Made by a program: the position numbers and the translations under genes
Origin: Phymatolithon calcareum
Lineage: Eukaryota; Rhodophyta; Florideophyceae; Hapalidiales
Length of the DNA: 64,000 bases
NCBI GenBank assembly: GCA_977006965.1
Contig: OZ345360.1
Span: 1,426,001 to 1,490,000 of the forward strand
Direction of reading: 5' to 3'
Notes under the pieces: generated by a model
What the model was told of the DNA's origin: nothing
Seen by the model: the letters and a program-made list of their open reading frames with translations, nothing else
Databases searched by the model: none
In this document: positions 49,199 to 60,115 of the stretch, piece after piece
Layout of the letters: each line of letters begins with the position of its first letter
Position numbering within the stretch: the stretch's first letter is position 1

Positions 49199-50394
49199 TG
49201 CACAGAGACGAGTTCTGAATTGAGAGGGATTGTTGCAGTGGTTGGGCTTCAAGTTGTAGAAATCAATCGATTCTCAAAAAGAGATTACAATAATCGGATG
49301 TATGTTTTCCATCAGTGAAGGGAATGTAACAGGTTGATCTGGACTTATGATGATACGGTTACCTATTGGCCTCTCAAATCCGGTCATGTCCGTTGCCCTT
49401 GATATCGGCCTGCCCATGTCCAACGGTTGAGAGGAGTTTCCGGCAAGCGGAGACGTTCCCACGAAAACTAATAATCCACTCAAGCAGGTTTATTTGTGGG
49501 AGTCGTTCGCCCAAGATATTTGCTTTGCTTCTGACCCTTCACAGCCCTCGATGTAATTCTGTACCCCAGAGTTGTGGAAAGTTGACACGGGTAGTCCAGC
49601 CTGAGATGGTCTCCAATGCCAACGTGGTAGGATAAAGAATCTCCCTTTATAAGCGCGAGCGCGAGCAGCTTTCTTCGGTGCATTCGTGCGGTGAAAAGGA
49701 CGGATTGGAATTTGGGAAGCGCGGAAGCTGAACACGGACTGCCCTGTCACACAAGAGCACTTTGATGTCGCGGTGCGTCATAGCCAAACCCACAAATTGC
49801 CATTTTCCTTGCGAAACAGTATTACGGGATCCAACAATCATGCAGGATGGGTACAGACACGAAACGCCATTGCGTATCTGTAGAAACGGTCTTGTATCTC
49901 TTTTCCACACGGCTCTTAGAACTGATTTCGCGTCTGTCAGCACAGCCTAATGTTCAACATCGAAATTATTGTTGTGTACGCTCGTTTCGTCTCGATGATC
50001 GCACCTCCGTACTCTTTCGAGTTCAATCAACACAAGCTCCCCTCTCAGCTTCACAAACCCTCCTCTATATCATCACATTGGTTGTGTAGCTTTGCAAATT
50101 CCTCGTCACTGCCACTTGAGGGTCTCCAAGATTTTTTCTGCCATGAGCACTATCATCATTTGTGTCGCTGCTTTCTTATGCAGTTTCAGTGCCATCATGA
50201 CCGACGTTTTGCCGGCTATTGAGCTCCTCCTGTAGCCAGCTGTCCGCAAGATCATTCTTGCCAATCTCGCATGCTGAACAGATTACCAAGCACACAGGAA
50301 CCATATCATCTCTCCGGCGGCGATTCGTACTCCCCAGAAGTCTAGAGACCGTCTTCAAGTAATAAACTTGCCCATTTAACTTTATTTACAATGC
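49199..50394. other. Gene-free stretch
   Basis: Upstream of the phosphatase and downstream of the ABC1K gene. Several overlapping short frames; nothing recognised. Confidence 0.4.
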
Positions 50395-52578
50395 TCACGT
50401 TCTTGCCGTCGTTCTTCCATCTTCCGCCGGCAGCCCAAACGCCAGTCGAATAGCCCGGGAGGAAAACCGTTCCGCCAGGGACACTGCCACCTCCAATCCA
50501 ATACGCTGACCCTCTGGTTCTCGCAACACTTTACGAATGAGCGGTCCCATTTTGTTTGCGCTGAATCCCTGACTTTTGCTCAAGATTTTCGCCAGTCGTT
50601 CCAAATTCTGCATCGACGCTGTGCGTTCTGGCGGTGGCATGGCCGCCAGCGCCCTTGGCAATCGCAACCCCGCTGCAGACCCCGCTTGGGCTACAACGCC
50701 CATGTAGTACTTGGTAATATCGTAGCTCAGTGCGTCCACCTCGGCAGTGATCTCGTCGGCAAGGTTATACCTTATCAATTTGCCTTTCGGTGATAACAGG
50801 AATGATATTAGTTGTTCTGCTGCTTGTGACACATCATACTCGCTCGTGTTTGACGCCGACTCTAGCAAACTTTCCAGTCGATTCCACCGCGGCTTGTCAT
50901 TGTCGAAAAGAAGACACTGTAGTGCCTGCTGTAATTCTGGTGCGGGATCAGTGAGCAGACGGGACGCGATGTACGGATACGACTCATTGAGAATTCTGAA
51001 GTCTGGGTCCACCTGAATTGCCACGCCCTCTAATACACCTAAACATCGAATGATCGCAGTATAGTACGGGGGTAACCGGAAAGGATATTGATACATCACC
51101 GCGCCAAGCTTATCGATAACAGACTTGAAATTCAGTTCACCAACCGATGCACCAAGTACGTCAGGTAGTGCGTTACTCAGCGCCTCGACAATCGGCTGTA
51201 GATCAGTCTCTGGTGGCAGGAACCCGAGTCGAACATACAGGTTTGCCAGCGCGTCAAAATCCCGGTTCACCATATGCACCACGGCCTCAATAATGCCATA
51301 TCGTTGGGCCGGCTCCACCTCTGACATCATTCCAAAATCGAGATAGCACAGTGAGCCCTCCGACGTTGCAAGCAAATTTCCAAGGTGAGTGTCCGCGTGA
51401 AAGTATCCATTCTCCAGCATTTGCTGAAGGGAGCACTGTACCATTGCCCTCACCAGTTGCTCAGACCGCTTCTTGCCCAGAGATTCGCTTGTGAGGCGAT
51501 CACCTTCCATCCATTGCATTGTAAGAACTGTTCTTTTCGTGAATCGCCAGTATATACGGGGAACGTCCACGCCTGGAAGGTCACCATAAAGCTCCATGAA
51601 ACGTTCGCCGTTTCGCGCCTCTGAAATGTAGTCAATTTCTTCATAGATGAGCTTACCAAACTCCTCGATGATGCTTTGCAAGTCAATTTCACGTCCAATA
51701 AGCTTCAAAATGTTATTAATCGTCCCGCTCAAATTGCGTAATATATAAATGTCAAGCGCAATAATCGCCTCGCAATCAGGTCGCTGCACCTTCACAGCGA
51801 CCTCCTCATCGGTGCCGCGCAGCCTAGCGCGATACACCTGACCGATGGAGGCGGCGGCGACGGGGACGGGGTTGATGTAGGAAAAAATTTCGTCAACTGA
51901 TTTTCCAAGCTCCTTCTCAATTTGCGCAAATGCCACTTCGTTCGAGAACGGTGGAAGTCGATCCTGCAATTTCTGAAGCTCTTCAAGATACTCCGGCGGG
52001 AGAAGATCAGGACGCGAGGACACTGCCTGTCCACCCTTGATGATTGCTGGACCGAGCGAGGAAATGATGGAGAGAAATTCTTGCGCACGTTTGCGTCGGT
52101 TTTCCTCCTCACGACCAAATTGGATATCCATCGCGACGCGCATAACAAATGCGGTGAGTGGCACGGCGATTTCGAGCTGCCGTCGCCGAACGTAGAAGGC
52201 GCGTGTACGAAAATATTCAATTGCTTTTTCGGGGTCATAGCGTGGACCTGCATCTGCGCTTTTCGCGGCCCGGGCGGCTTGCTCTTCGAGTTGTGCCGCC
52301 GGACTTACTGACAGCCGTGCCCTATCTACCGCCTTGACTGGAGAATTCGACTGCTGTGCGCGTACCTGTCGCAGAAGCTCTTCGGCTCGTTGTAGACGGG
52401 CCCGGACGGCGGCTGGTCGCCGTCGACGGGGCGGAGCGCGGGATGCCGTGCGAGATTCATCGGATGCAAATGTTGTCGTCGCGCGCACGGTCTGACGCAG
52501 AAAGTTCGAACTACTTTTCGACAGGGATCGTGTGAATGGTGCGGTGGTCACTACAAGCGCGGTTCGGCAATGCGCCAT
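50395..52578 (-). CDS. Plastid ABC1K (UbiB/ADCK-type) atypical kinase
   Basis: ABC1 kinases of plastids sit in plastoglobules and thylakoids and influence prenylquinone metabolism. From the ATG at 52578 the protein has 727 residues with a Ser/Thr/Arg-rich transit peptide (to about residue 45); the frame is open 95 codons further upstream with ATGs at 52638 and 52863, but that part reads like leader sequence. Signature motifs: KGGQ (181-184) in IIKGGQAVSSRPDLLPPEYLEEL, the Ala-rich loop VPVAAASIGQVYRA (238-251), AVKVQRP (261-267), HADTHLGN (394-401) and DFGM (414-417). All ABC1 hallmarks are present. The long C-terminal domain resembles plastid rather than mitochondrial members. Single exon. 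Confidence 0.92.
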   Translation of the reverse strand: MAHCRTALVVTTAPFTRSLSKSSSNFLRQTVRATTTFASDESRTASRAPPRRRRPAAVRARLQRAEELLRQVRAQQSNSPVKAVDRARLSVSPAAQLEEQAARAAKSADAGPRYDPEKAIEYFRTRAFYVRRRQLEIAVPLTAFVMRVAMDIQFGREEENRRKRAQEFLSIISSLGPAIIKGGQAVSSRPDLLPPEYLEELQKLQDRLPPFSNEVAFAQIEKELGKSVDEIFSYINPVPVAAASIGQVYRARLRGTDEEVAVKVQRPDCEAIIALDIYILRNLSGTINNILKLIGREIDLQSIIEEFGKLIYEEIDYISEARNGERFMELYGDLPGVDVPRIYWRFTKRTVLTMQWMEGDRLTSESLGKKRSEQLVRAMVQCSLQQMLENGYFHADTHLGNLLATSEGSLCYLDFGMMSEVEPAQRYGIIEAVVHMVNRDFDALANLYVRLGFLPPETDLQPIVEALSNALPDVLGASVGELNFKSVIDKLGAVMYQYPFRLPPYYTAIIRCLGVLEGVAIQVDPDFRILNESYPYIASRLLTDPAPELQQALQCLLFDNDKPRWNRLESLLESASNTSEYDVSQAAEQLISFLLSPKGKLIRYNLADEITAEVDALSYDITKYYMGVVAQAGSAAGLRLPRALAAMPPPERTASMQNLERLAKILSKSQGFSANKMGPLIRKVLREPEGQRIGLEVAVSLAERFSSRAIRLAFGLPAEDGRTTART

Positions 52579-53095
52579 TGTTGGGATAAAGAGTTGATGA
52601 CGAGGAAACGATGGGAAAGCAGATACCTCGAAGCGCATAGGAGGGACCAAAGAGAAGGTATCTGATTGGCGAGATAGGATTGCGAAATATCCATAAATTA
52701 CGGTAACAGAGGCGATCTTTTCATCCATTCTGGTTGGATATATTCTGGAATATCTATGAAAATGTAAAATTTTCAAGAAGCTATCGAAAAAAGACCAATT
52801 AATGCATGGAATAAGAGTAGAGCGCGACTTGATTGGACATAATTCAAAGGATGCAATTTGCATGCGAGATCAGGTGAATATGATATGTGGACAAAATCGT
52901 GATCTCAGCGCCGGAGGTGCAAAAAATTGTCATACCGCGGCCAATTTCCACCACCAATGACCATCACGTCCAATTCTTAAATTTCTTACATAGTTGTGGC
53001 TATGCAGATCTGCGAAGCCTACTTTGATCTCTTCTCACCAACCACAAAGACGGCGCACATCGGAACGCTCCCGGCAAAGTTTGACAACAATCGAA
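52579..53095. promoter_or_regulatory. Divergent promoter region, ABC1K / small plastid protein
   Basis: About 0.5 kb between start codons of two genes for likely plastid proteins. AT-rich; CCAAT (CCACCAATGACC near 52950, AACCACAAAG) occurs, no firm TATA box. Confidence 0.4.
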
Positions 53096-53667
53096 ATGGC
53101 CTTCATTACTGTCTCCTCGTTCGCAGGCGTGTCTGTTCAGACTAGAGCCGCTCGCACTTCTGTCTGCGCCGCCCCAGCCCGCACTGCAAAATGGACTATG
53201 AGTGGGGATGGTGGTAAAGGCTTTGGTGGTGGTGAAGCTACACGTGAGTAAGTTTTTGGTCTTCGTCAAAGCAAATTCGCGAGCATCCATGACGATACGC
53301 AGTTCCGGAATCATGCTAACAGCCACGTAACGCTGTGCGTTGTTTCATGCACTTCATTAACGTCTGCAGCCCTGAGCCCAGTAAGTTTCTCCAAATCCAC
53401 AGGGTGTGATTCATACTTTCCGCTCCGTAATGCTAACGCCTCATTTTTCTCTTCTGGCGTCCTCTCAACAGCCGAGATTGACCCCAAAGATCCCAAGAGC
53501 AAACAGAAGGCGTAAGTTCTAACTCACCGTGCGTGCTACGGATAAGAAATGGCAATAACTGACTATCTGGTTCTGCATTACTTTAACATAGGATTCACCC
53601 CGCTGAGACATTCGCCGAGTATTCCGCCCGAGTGGCGAGGGAGAAGGCTGAAAAGGAGGGCGAGTAA
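53096..53667 (+). CDS. Small plastid-targeted protein of unknown function, three exons
   Basis: Exons 53096-53243, 53472-53511 and 53592-53667, introns 228 and 80 nt with GTGAGT...AACAG and GTAAGT...CATAG. The joined protein has 87 residues. Residues 1-~30 (MAFITVSSFAGVSVQTRAARTS) are a good transit peptide. The mature part has a Gly-rich GDGGKGFGGGEA, then PEIDPKDPKSKQKAIHPAETFAEYSARVAREKAE split across exons 1-3; the reading is continuous only with these splice sites, and the 40-nt middle exon carries DPKDPKSKQK. I sense a conserved small-protein pattern (DPKSKxKAIHxAExFxEY) but cannot name it. Divergent from ABC1K. Confidence 0.75.
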
Positions 53668-54886
53668 CTCCAATGGCCATCGTGCGCAGACAACAGCTGC
53701 GGTTTCCGATTCACAGCATCTATTGACTGGATGAAGTGGGACCGAAAATATTCTTTTCTAGTGAAATTCAATTGGCCTTGGAGGATTTCGTAAAGGATAC
53801 GTCATGTTCCTCATTGACTACAGTTACTATTGTGTTTTTAGTTCTAGATGATGTTTCTAAAACCTACCATTCTTTTCCATGTCCCATGAACTTTACGATA
53901 CATAACTCGCGTATTTTACCTTCTTCCCAGTTTGGCTCTTTCTAATGCTAACTCTCCGGTGTCTTTGCTGGACGCAAACTTCAATGGTTGAAGCAAGTCT
54001 GTCCACTTTTTTGATCCAACAGAGTCTCCGAGGGTGAATCCCAGGACGTGTGAAGGCCAACCGGTACTTGGTGTCTCTTGTAGAACGGTAACGAGACAGC
54101 ATGCATTGATGATTGCTCGTGTTGGTGATCTGTCCTGGTACTCAGCTGCACACAATGCGCTAGACTCCACTCGTGATTCCTCGAAAACGGGAAGCTTTGA
54201 GCAGAGCTCCCAGCGTATACAATTCAACTTCTCGATGCACTCTGACACTATTATTGAATCAAATGTCGTCATTTATTGCCAATGAGATGCTTTCTGATAC
54301 GTCGAATGTCTTCCGAACAGTCCTAACTGTCTGGTGCGTGTATTGGCGCCCGACCATACTACGAGATGTCTAATAATGTCTCCATTGCGAGTGAAGTAAC
54401 CGGTGCCAATCAAATGGTTACCACGATGTTCACACAAAAGATAGAAAGGCGAGCGCTAAGACAACGTGCCTAAAGGCTACAGATGAAATCAGTGGCACAC
54501 ATCTATCGGCGACCCATATTCCTCCCTCACGTTCGAACAGGCCATGGTCTCCGTGTGAGGAAGTGGCTCTGGAAGTTATTGTTGAATGCCAAGACGCCTC
54601 AAAGCATAGAATTGTAGTCAAATACAGGAAACAGCAACGCATGTAAATCACAGGAGAGCCAGCACAATGCAAAATCGTCTGGCCACACACAGGAACGTTG
54701 CGGCGTGTGCCGCAACGGCACCAAAAGTTCCGTTCGTCTCAGGCGCACAGAACACTGTAGCATCAACCTGGTTCCACCCACTGGAAGAGCCAGGCACACG
54801 GATCCGCCAATAGTAGAAAGTCAAACTCACAACTTAAAGAGAGTAGAGTCTCCCCATTCAGTAAAGCAGAAGTAAGGATCGCCTTC
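53668..54886. other. Gene-free stretch
   Basis: No gene recognised. A small perfect hairpin CGTTGCGGC/GCCGCAACG lies at 54696-54717. Confidence 0.4.
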
Positions 54887-55693
54887 TTGACGGGTTATGG
54901 GCCCTTGTTAACGAAAACAGCGCACACATACTCCGATCCGAGATCAGTCCTCACAGGGCCACAAAACAAATTCAAAACGTCTAATTACGACCCATCTAAC
55001 CATCCTTCTCATACAGAAGGGGCTCTGCTCCGCAAACAACGAGAGCTCATGCGCATTGACGCTCGGTAACAACTGACCGAAACTATCTAGTGATGCATAC
55101 AACTATTACAAGTGGCAGACTCGTATCGAGAACTGCGCTCATCTATACGGCGTGCACACATTTCTAGCGCAGGGCTCAGGAGATGACCCAAGCAGAGAAA
55201 AGTGTCTTCGTTTTAGCGTCCTCATTTACGAACACGTAAGCCCAGTTCTCCAGACCTTATTCGACATCAACAATCTTAAGACCACGTGGATGAACCTAAA
55301 GAAGCTGGAACCAACAAGCACCGAAGCTGAGTCCAACCTGCTCTCTGAAGTCTGCAAAACCGAGCTCAAAGCACTGATCTAGACACTTACATGGAAACTC
55401 ACGCCACTCTCCATGCTCGGCTCTACCGCCTGAATCCTCAAGCAGACTCGGCAACTACTAAATATCTGTTTTACCGCATCATTAAAAGCGCGAATGGCGT
55501 CCCCTTTTTCGAGTACATCATACAAACGGCAAAAACTGTGGACGAACCAACAAAGCAAGACGTCGTAAACCTCACGGCAAGCCTTCGGATCGCCGTCTTG
55601 ACAAATACCTTGATGCAACAACAGCCAAAGCCCCGAGCACTGTGTCTACCTAAAGAAGGGGTGAGCTATTGTCACTCAGTCAAAAAATGTTGA
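54887..55693 (+). pseudogene. Retrotransposon Gag-like remnant
   Basis: Three frames in sequence. The middle one, from about 55088, reads PKLSSDAYNYYKWQTRIENC and HLYGVHTFLAQ, then FSVLIYEHVSPVLQTLFDINNLKTTWMNLKKLEPTSTEAE, the pattern of Copia-type Gag (FDG.NY..W...I...L). It stops at 55382. Another frame (55391-55693) continues KYLFYRIIKSANGVPFFEYIIQTAK. No polymerase or LTR was found nearby. Confidence 0.45.
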
Positions 55694-56445
55694 TGCATGA
55701 AATGAAATCGAATAGTAAATAAAACAGTTGAACACCTATTGTTACGCTGTGGTGGACGCTCTGCCTCCAGTGGCAAGTTATTGGACGAGTGAGCACCAAG
55801 ACTGAAGAGGAATTATGTAGTGAGAAACCACTAGACGTATTCAATTTTCTGAACAATGAGAAGCATTTTTCAAACATCCTCAAACGCTTACCTTTTGCGT
55901 GAACGATCTTTCCGCAAGAAAGAAAGAGAGAAAGAATAATACATACCGAATCTCAACGAGAATCAGTGCTTCTCGCGGTGCACCAATGCCGTCAATTCTG
56001 CCAGATCCAGAAATGAATGGACTCTGCCAGAGGACTCTAGAGGATTCCTTGAGCAGTATCCATCCATTTCTAGATCTCACAGAATTGACGACATTGGTTC
56101 ATGCATTTTGCTCTGGACCATTTCAATAGATTTGAAAGGGCTAAGATCGAGATGGATTATTCGGAATTCCAAAGAGATGCGCCAATTTCCTAGTGTTAGA
56201 TACCCCTATGCGTGTCTGCTCGCAACAGGAACCCATATCTCTGGTAAGAGGGCCATGGAGTCAATAGCAATGAAGGTGGATTTGTGCTTACCCTAAATAA
56301 ACTGCTATCATAACACACCTGCAAGTCGAAGAAGAATCGCCGTCTTGTGACGACCGATTCCAGGATTGATCAATCCCGAGCTAAAGTTCTTCGCTCCGCG
56401 AACTCGCCAGACACAAATCGAAAGTACCTTCCGGCTCATCACTCC
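55694..56445. other. Intergenic, upstream of CDC123
   Basis: No gene seen; the 3' part should contain the CDC123 promoter. Confidence 0.4.
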
Positions 56446-57516
56446 ATGCCGGGTGTCGTATCAGCGCAATCAGCGACAAACGGAAACGAAGCCGCACAAT
56501 CTCCATTCGACCCAGTATCGTGGGTGCGTCTTGTGCGTCCTCTCACAGCACGAACGCGTTTCGTGGAGCTGCCTGCATCTCTGGTGCATGCGCTAACGAC
56601 CGGCACAGTACGTGCGCGCGGTGCACGACAACCTGAGACCTCGACATGGTCTGATGGATCACCGATACAATCCACAGCGGACGATTCTGCACCCGACGGC
56701 GAGGTCCCAGCGAATGCGGGGGAAGACGTGTCGACAGAGGAGAATGCTGCAACAACGCTGAGAAATGCAGCAGTCGCAGCAGAGGAGGAGGATGCAGTAG
56801 CGGCCCTGATAGACGCTGCAATCGCGGATTTGCGCGGCGCAGTGTGTCCAAAGGCGGGTCAGAAGTGTCCATCTGATGCGACCTGGGCGACGTTTTCCGG
56901 CTCTGCGCGATGCGATTCTGCGGCGGATGTGCTCACGTTATTGCAGGCATCCGAGCGCGCGACAGATGCACTGCGAACGGCTAGCGGACCGTGCGTTGTA
57001 GCGTTGCGTCAATGGGCAGATATGGATAAGCGGATGGAGTTTCGCGCGTTTGTACGAGACGGGCTTCTCACAGCGTTGTGTCCGAGAAGAAGTGGAAGAT
57101 TCACACCGGAGGAGGAACATATGGATCGGATCGCAGAGACGTGTTCACAGTGGGTGGAGCATAACGTGGAGCCGAGAGTGCGATCTTTGTTTGGACGACG
57201 GTATGTGGTAGATTTTTACGTGGACCGTGAGTGGAGGTTGTGGGTTGTGGATTTCGCGGAATGGGGCGGGGGGACAGATGCGCTCCTATTTGACTGGGCG
57301 GAGATTGAACGGGCGCCGTGGATGGTGGACGGGGGAAGGGCACAGTTTAGATGCAGTGATGAGGGAAGAGGTATTCGACCTTCGGAAGAGATGTATCATG
57401 GCCTCCCGCTGGAATTGAGGAATCCTGATGCTGGGGCGGCGCTTGCGGAGGCGGCGAGGGAGATCTATGAGCGGGAACGGGAGGCTGGGGAGGGGAACGA
57501 AGAGGACGATGGATGA
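56446..57516 (+). CDS. CDC123: CDC123/D123 family protein (eIF2 assembly factor)
   Basis: CDC123 is an ATP-grasp-like chaperone that assembles the eIF2 alpha-beta-gamma complex in the cytosol. 356 residues from the first ATG (56446). After a short start (SPFDPVSWVRLVRPLTARTRFVELPASLVHALT) an acidic low-complexity insert (about residues 90-150) interrupts the fold. Then come CPSDATWATFSGSARCDSAADVLTLLQAS, ALRQWADMDKRMEFRAFVRDG (family EFRCFV), and the metal/ATP region VVDFYVDREWRLWVVDFAEWGGGTDALLFDW. In most members the motif reads DFNPW; DFAEW here is a small departure. Single exon; convergent with COQ10. Confidence 0.88.
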   Translation: MPGVVSAQSATNGNEAAQSPFDPVSWVRLVRPLTARTRFVELPASLVHALTTGTVRARGARQPETSTWSDGSPIQSTADDSAPDGEVPANAGEDVSTEENAATTLRNAAVAAEEEDAVAALIDAAIADLRGAVCPKAGQKCPSDATWATFSGSARCDSAADVLTLLQASERATDALRTASGPCVVALRQWADMDKRMEFRAFVRDGLLTALCPRRSGRFTPEEEHMDRIAETCSQWVEHNVEPRVRSLFGRRYVVDFYVDREWRLWVVDFAEWGGGTDALLFDWAEIERAPWMVDGGRAQFRCSDEGRGIRPSEEMYHGLPLELRNPDAGAALAEAAREIYEREREAGEGNEEDDG

Positions 57517-57857
57517 AGGGGCAGAAGTGGATGAAACATGTCGCTGTACGGAAGATGGGAAGAAGTCGGAATGGTGGGGGCGAGGAGAATGGATGACAAG
57601 GCGGATTTGAAGGCTAATTGCGTGTTTAAATAAGGGCTGTAAGATGTGAAGGCTGCTCAACGCTTCCTCGTTCAAAATTATGGTGATACAAGAGCGGAAA
57701 ACAAAAATGAGGCATAGGAAAAGTTGTGGTAGCGCCTTTTCGATGATAGACAGGGCACGCTACTGGACGGGGAGCGGATAATTGGATGATGGCGCTTGGA
57801 ATTTTGCGCTACGGTTGCGCGGTATTGCTGGTGCGTGGAGCCGCGTCAGAGACGATG
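57517..57857. other. Convergent intergenic region CDC123 / COQ10
   Basis: About 340 bp between stop codons; nothing recognised. Confidence 0.4.
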
Positions 57858-58520
57858 TTACCAACGATGCATGACACCGTGGTGCCGTTCCGGAGAGCAA
57901 AGTGCATCATGCACACCATGATGGTGTGCTGAGTGCGAATGTGGCGACCTCTGCAAGTGCGGTGCGATGGACGGTCGAGCGCCGTAAAGGGAATGACAGC
58001 GCATCTCGAAAGCGGAGACCATCTGCTTGACAACGTCTTCGAAGAACAGATCCGTGACTCTCTGGTACACTGAATTTCGAAACGCGAATCGCAAATGGAA
58101 GGCCAAAGCGGTGGAGTTGGGCACCTTGCCCTTTTCAAAATACCAATCGTTAACGAGATATTCGAACAGATTGGAGCGCGGCACATCAACCTTAACAGAG
58201 CGATGCTTGTCTAGCGTGATGACGCTTGAGTACGTCTCGGAAAGAACGCGAAAGCCAACGGAGAGGTCGGCGACAACATGGGTTTCGTCTACCACGGCTG
58301 TCACCTTGGAGGCCGTGCACCACGGCACAAACGCCTTATAGTTGTCCACGTCGGCCACCACGTCGTACAACTCCGCAGGCGTGAATGGCACAACACGCTG
58401 CTCGAAATGCTTGCGCTCGCGCGCGCTCGCGAAATGGCGCACCGCCTTCGCCGTGCGAGCGGAGACGATTTGCCGTGTGCGCGGCAGAGTAAGGCGGACG
58501 GCGCGCGTGATTGTTAGCAT
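57858..58520 (-). CDS. COQ10: Coenzyme Q-binding protein COQ10 (START domain)
   Basis: COQ10 binds ubiquinone in mitochondria and supports its use in the respiratory chain. 220 residues from ATG 58520. The first ~30 residues (MLTITRAVRLTLPRTRQIVSARTAK) form a typical mitochondrial presequence: Arg-rich, Thr/Leu-rich, no acids. The START/polyketide-cyclase domain follows: FEQRVVPFTPAELYDVVADVDNYKAFVPWC, AVVDETHVVADLSVGFRVLSETYSS, LFEYLVNDWYFEK, FAFRNSVYQRVTDLFFEDVVKQMVSAFE. Beyond the domain end comes an unusual ~35-residue His/Ser-rich extension (SHSAHHHGVH, ERHHGVMHRW). Confidence 0.9.
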   Translation of the reverse strand: MLTITRAVRLTLPRTRQIVSARTAKAVRHFASARERKHFEQRVVPFTPAELYDVVADVDNYKAFVPWCTASKVTAVVDETHVVADLSVGFRVLSETYSSVITLDKHRSVKVDVPRSNLFEYLVNDWYFEKGKVPNSTALAFHLRFAFRNSVYQRVTDLFFEDVVKQMVSAFEMRCHSLYGARPSIAPHLQRSPHSHSAHHHGVHDALCSPERHHGVMHRW

Positions 58521-58975
58521 CGTGCTGCCTACGGCTGAAGGTGCGGGAAGGAAGGCTACAGATGTTGCTCGACGGTGGCGAACATGGTCACCAGTGCATG
58601 ACCAATATGTGGCTGCCTCCACATGTGTGCAATTTGCTTGGCTTCATCTCATTGGTAACGAACGTATTGAATGTCGTTCTATTGGATGGTCTTGTTTGAT
58701 TGTGCTCCGCCAACGGAAATAATTCGACAAGTGTATCCAAGTCTTACACACGTGGCAACTGACTTATGGCGCGAAAAATCGGGCCAACTTGCATCCGTAT
58801 CTTCCTGGGGGACAGTATCGTGTGCATCATCAAGCCATCATCGCTGAGCACACCGCCCACGTCTCGTCTGGTCTTCTTATTAATCCGCTTGATACCGCCT
58901 GTCCGGTGTCCACCCGCTCAGGGCAGTCGAGCCGGAAAGCTGCACACCGGACGCAATAGCTGCCATTGCACGAGA
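58521..58975. promoter_or_regulatory. Divergent promoter region, COQ10 / coiled-coil membrane protein
   Basis: 455 bp between COQ10 ATG and the preferred ATG of the next gene (246 bp if its frame starts at 58766). No distinct promoter motif recognised. Confidence 0.35.
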
Positions 58976-60115
58976 ATGGATCCCGTGCAGCAGCAGCAGC
59001 AGCCCGCTTCCGTCGGGGACGCCCTCACGCGACGCCGCACTATCAGTAACATCAGCAAGATATTTGCGTCGCAGCGTGGCAGTGCCGGGCGACTCGCGCG
59101 CCAAATTCGCGCACCTTCCGAAGATGGACTGGGCTCTAACGGCAGTAGCGGCTTTCTGCTGCCCCATGAGACGCGCCGCAACGTCCACTCCGAGCCCGGA
59201 TTGGTGCATCTGCCGCCGCCGCAACATGACACTCGCGTCTCGGCGTCGGCTGCGCTGGGCATTTACGCATTGCCTGAAGTCGTTAAGCGCGGTGCGTTGG
59301 GGAATTATTCATTGCCTGAAGGTGCGAAGCGGACTTGGAGACGCGGGAGACGACTTCCGAAGTTACGCAGTCAAGCTGGAGACAGACCGGAGAGCTCGGC
59401 CAGTACACTGAGTGGGCACACGACGTATTCTGTGTCGTCGGTGGAGTCGTGGCGGGCGCTGAGCGATGTGACCGCTGTGGTGGAAGGGGAAAACGAAGAA
59501 GAATTGCATGAGGGAGATGCTCATTTTTCGGACATTCAGCAATCTAACTATTTGATGCCACAAGAGCAGGGCTTGTCCATGTCACAGGAACCGGATCAAA
59601 GTACCAGTTTCTCCGACTCATATGATGCGGATTCGCGCGACTGTGAATTGCAGGGACCGTCGGCGGAGGTGCTTGCATTGCGATACGAGTTGGCGACACA
59701 GGTTCGTGAAATGCGGGAATTGCAAGAGAAGTATTATATGGCTTTGAATGCAAGTCTTCAGGAAAACTTTCATGCCACAGGGGCATTGGAGAACCGATTG
59801 GATGCGCTGGCGAGATCGTCGCGGAACGCTGTGGCGAGTCCGAGGGGGAGTAATGCTTCGCCGAGCACGGAGTTGATGTGGACGGTTGTTGACGGCGTTT
59901 CTATGCTGCTGCTTTGGATGATTTCCGTGCTGGTGGCGAGACCTTATCAGTTGTTGAAACGCGTTTTCCAGAAGAGGGACGAGAGTAAGGCGTTTGACAG
60001 GGCGGCTTCGAGGAAAAGTTGGAGATTGAGTGCGAGTAAGGAGGTTTGTTTCGATGATGATGGGTTGTTTTTCAATACACCGCGAAGGCTTTCTTTTCGC
60101 GATGAAAAGAAGTAG
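58976..60115 (+). CDS. Hypothetical protein with coiled coil and C-terminal membrane segment
   Basis: 379 residues from ATG 58976 (MDPVQQQQQ); the frame also has an earlier ATG at 58766 whose added 70 residues include a hydrophobic stretch. The first 200 residues are Ser/Arg/Gly-rich and probably disordered, with a repeated phrase (LGIYALPEVVKRGALGNYSLPEGAKR). A coiled coil (AEVLALRYELATQVREMRELQEKYYMAL) precedes a single hydrophobic segment VVDGVSMLLLWMISVLVARPYQLL, then a basic tail ending in RRLSF (a kinase-like RRxS site). The layout suggests a tail-region membrane anchor with a cytosolic coiled coil, but no family is recognised. Confidence 0.65.
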   Translation: MDPVQQQQQPASVGDALTRRRTISNISKIFASQRGSAGRLARQIRAPSEDGLGSNGSSGFLLPHETRRNVHSEPGLVHLPPPQHDTRVSASAALGIYALPEVVKRGALGNYSLPEGAKRTWRRGRRLPKLRSQAGDRPESSASTLSGHTTYSVSSVESWRALSDVTAVVEGENEEELHEGDAHFSDIQQSNYLMPQEQGLSMSQEPDQSTSFSDSYDADSRDCELQGPSAEVLALRYELATQVREMRELQEKYYMALNASLQENFHATGALENRLDALARSSRNAVASPRGSNASPSTELMWTVVDGVSMLLLWMISVLVARPYQLLKRVFQKRDESKAFDRAASRKSWRLSASKEVCFDDDGLFFNTPRRLSFRDEKK

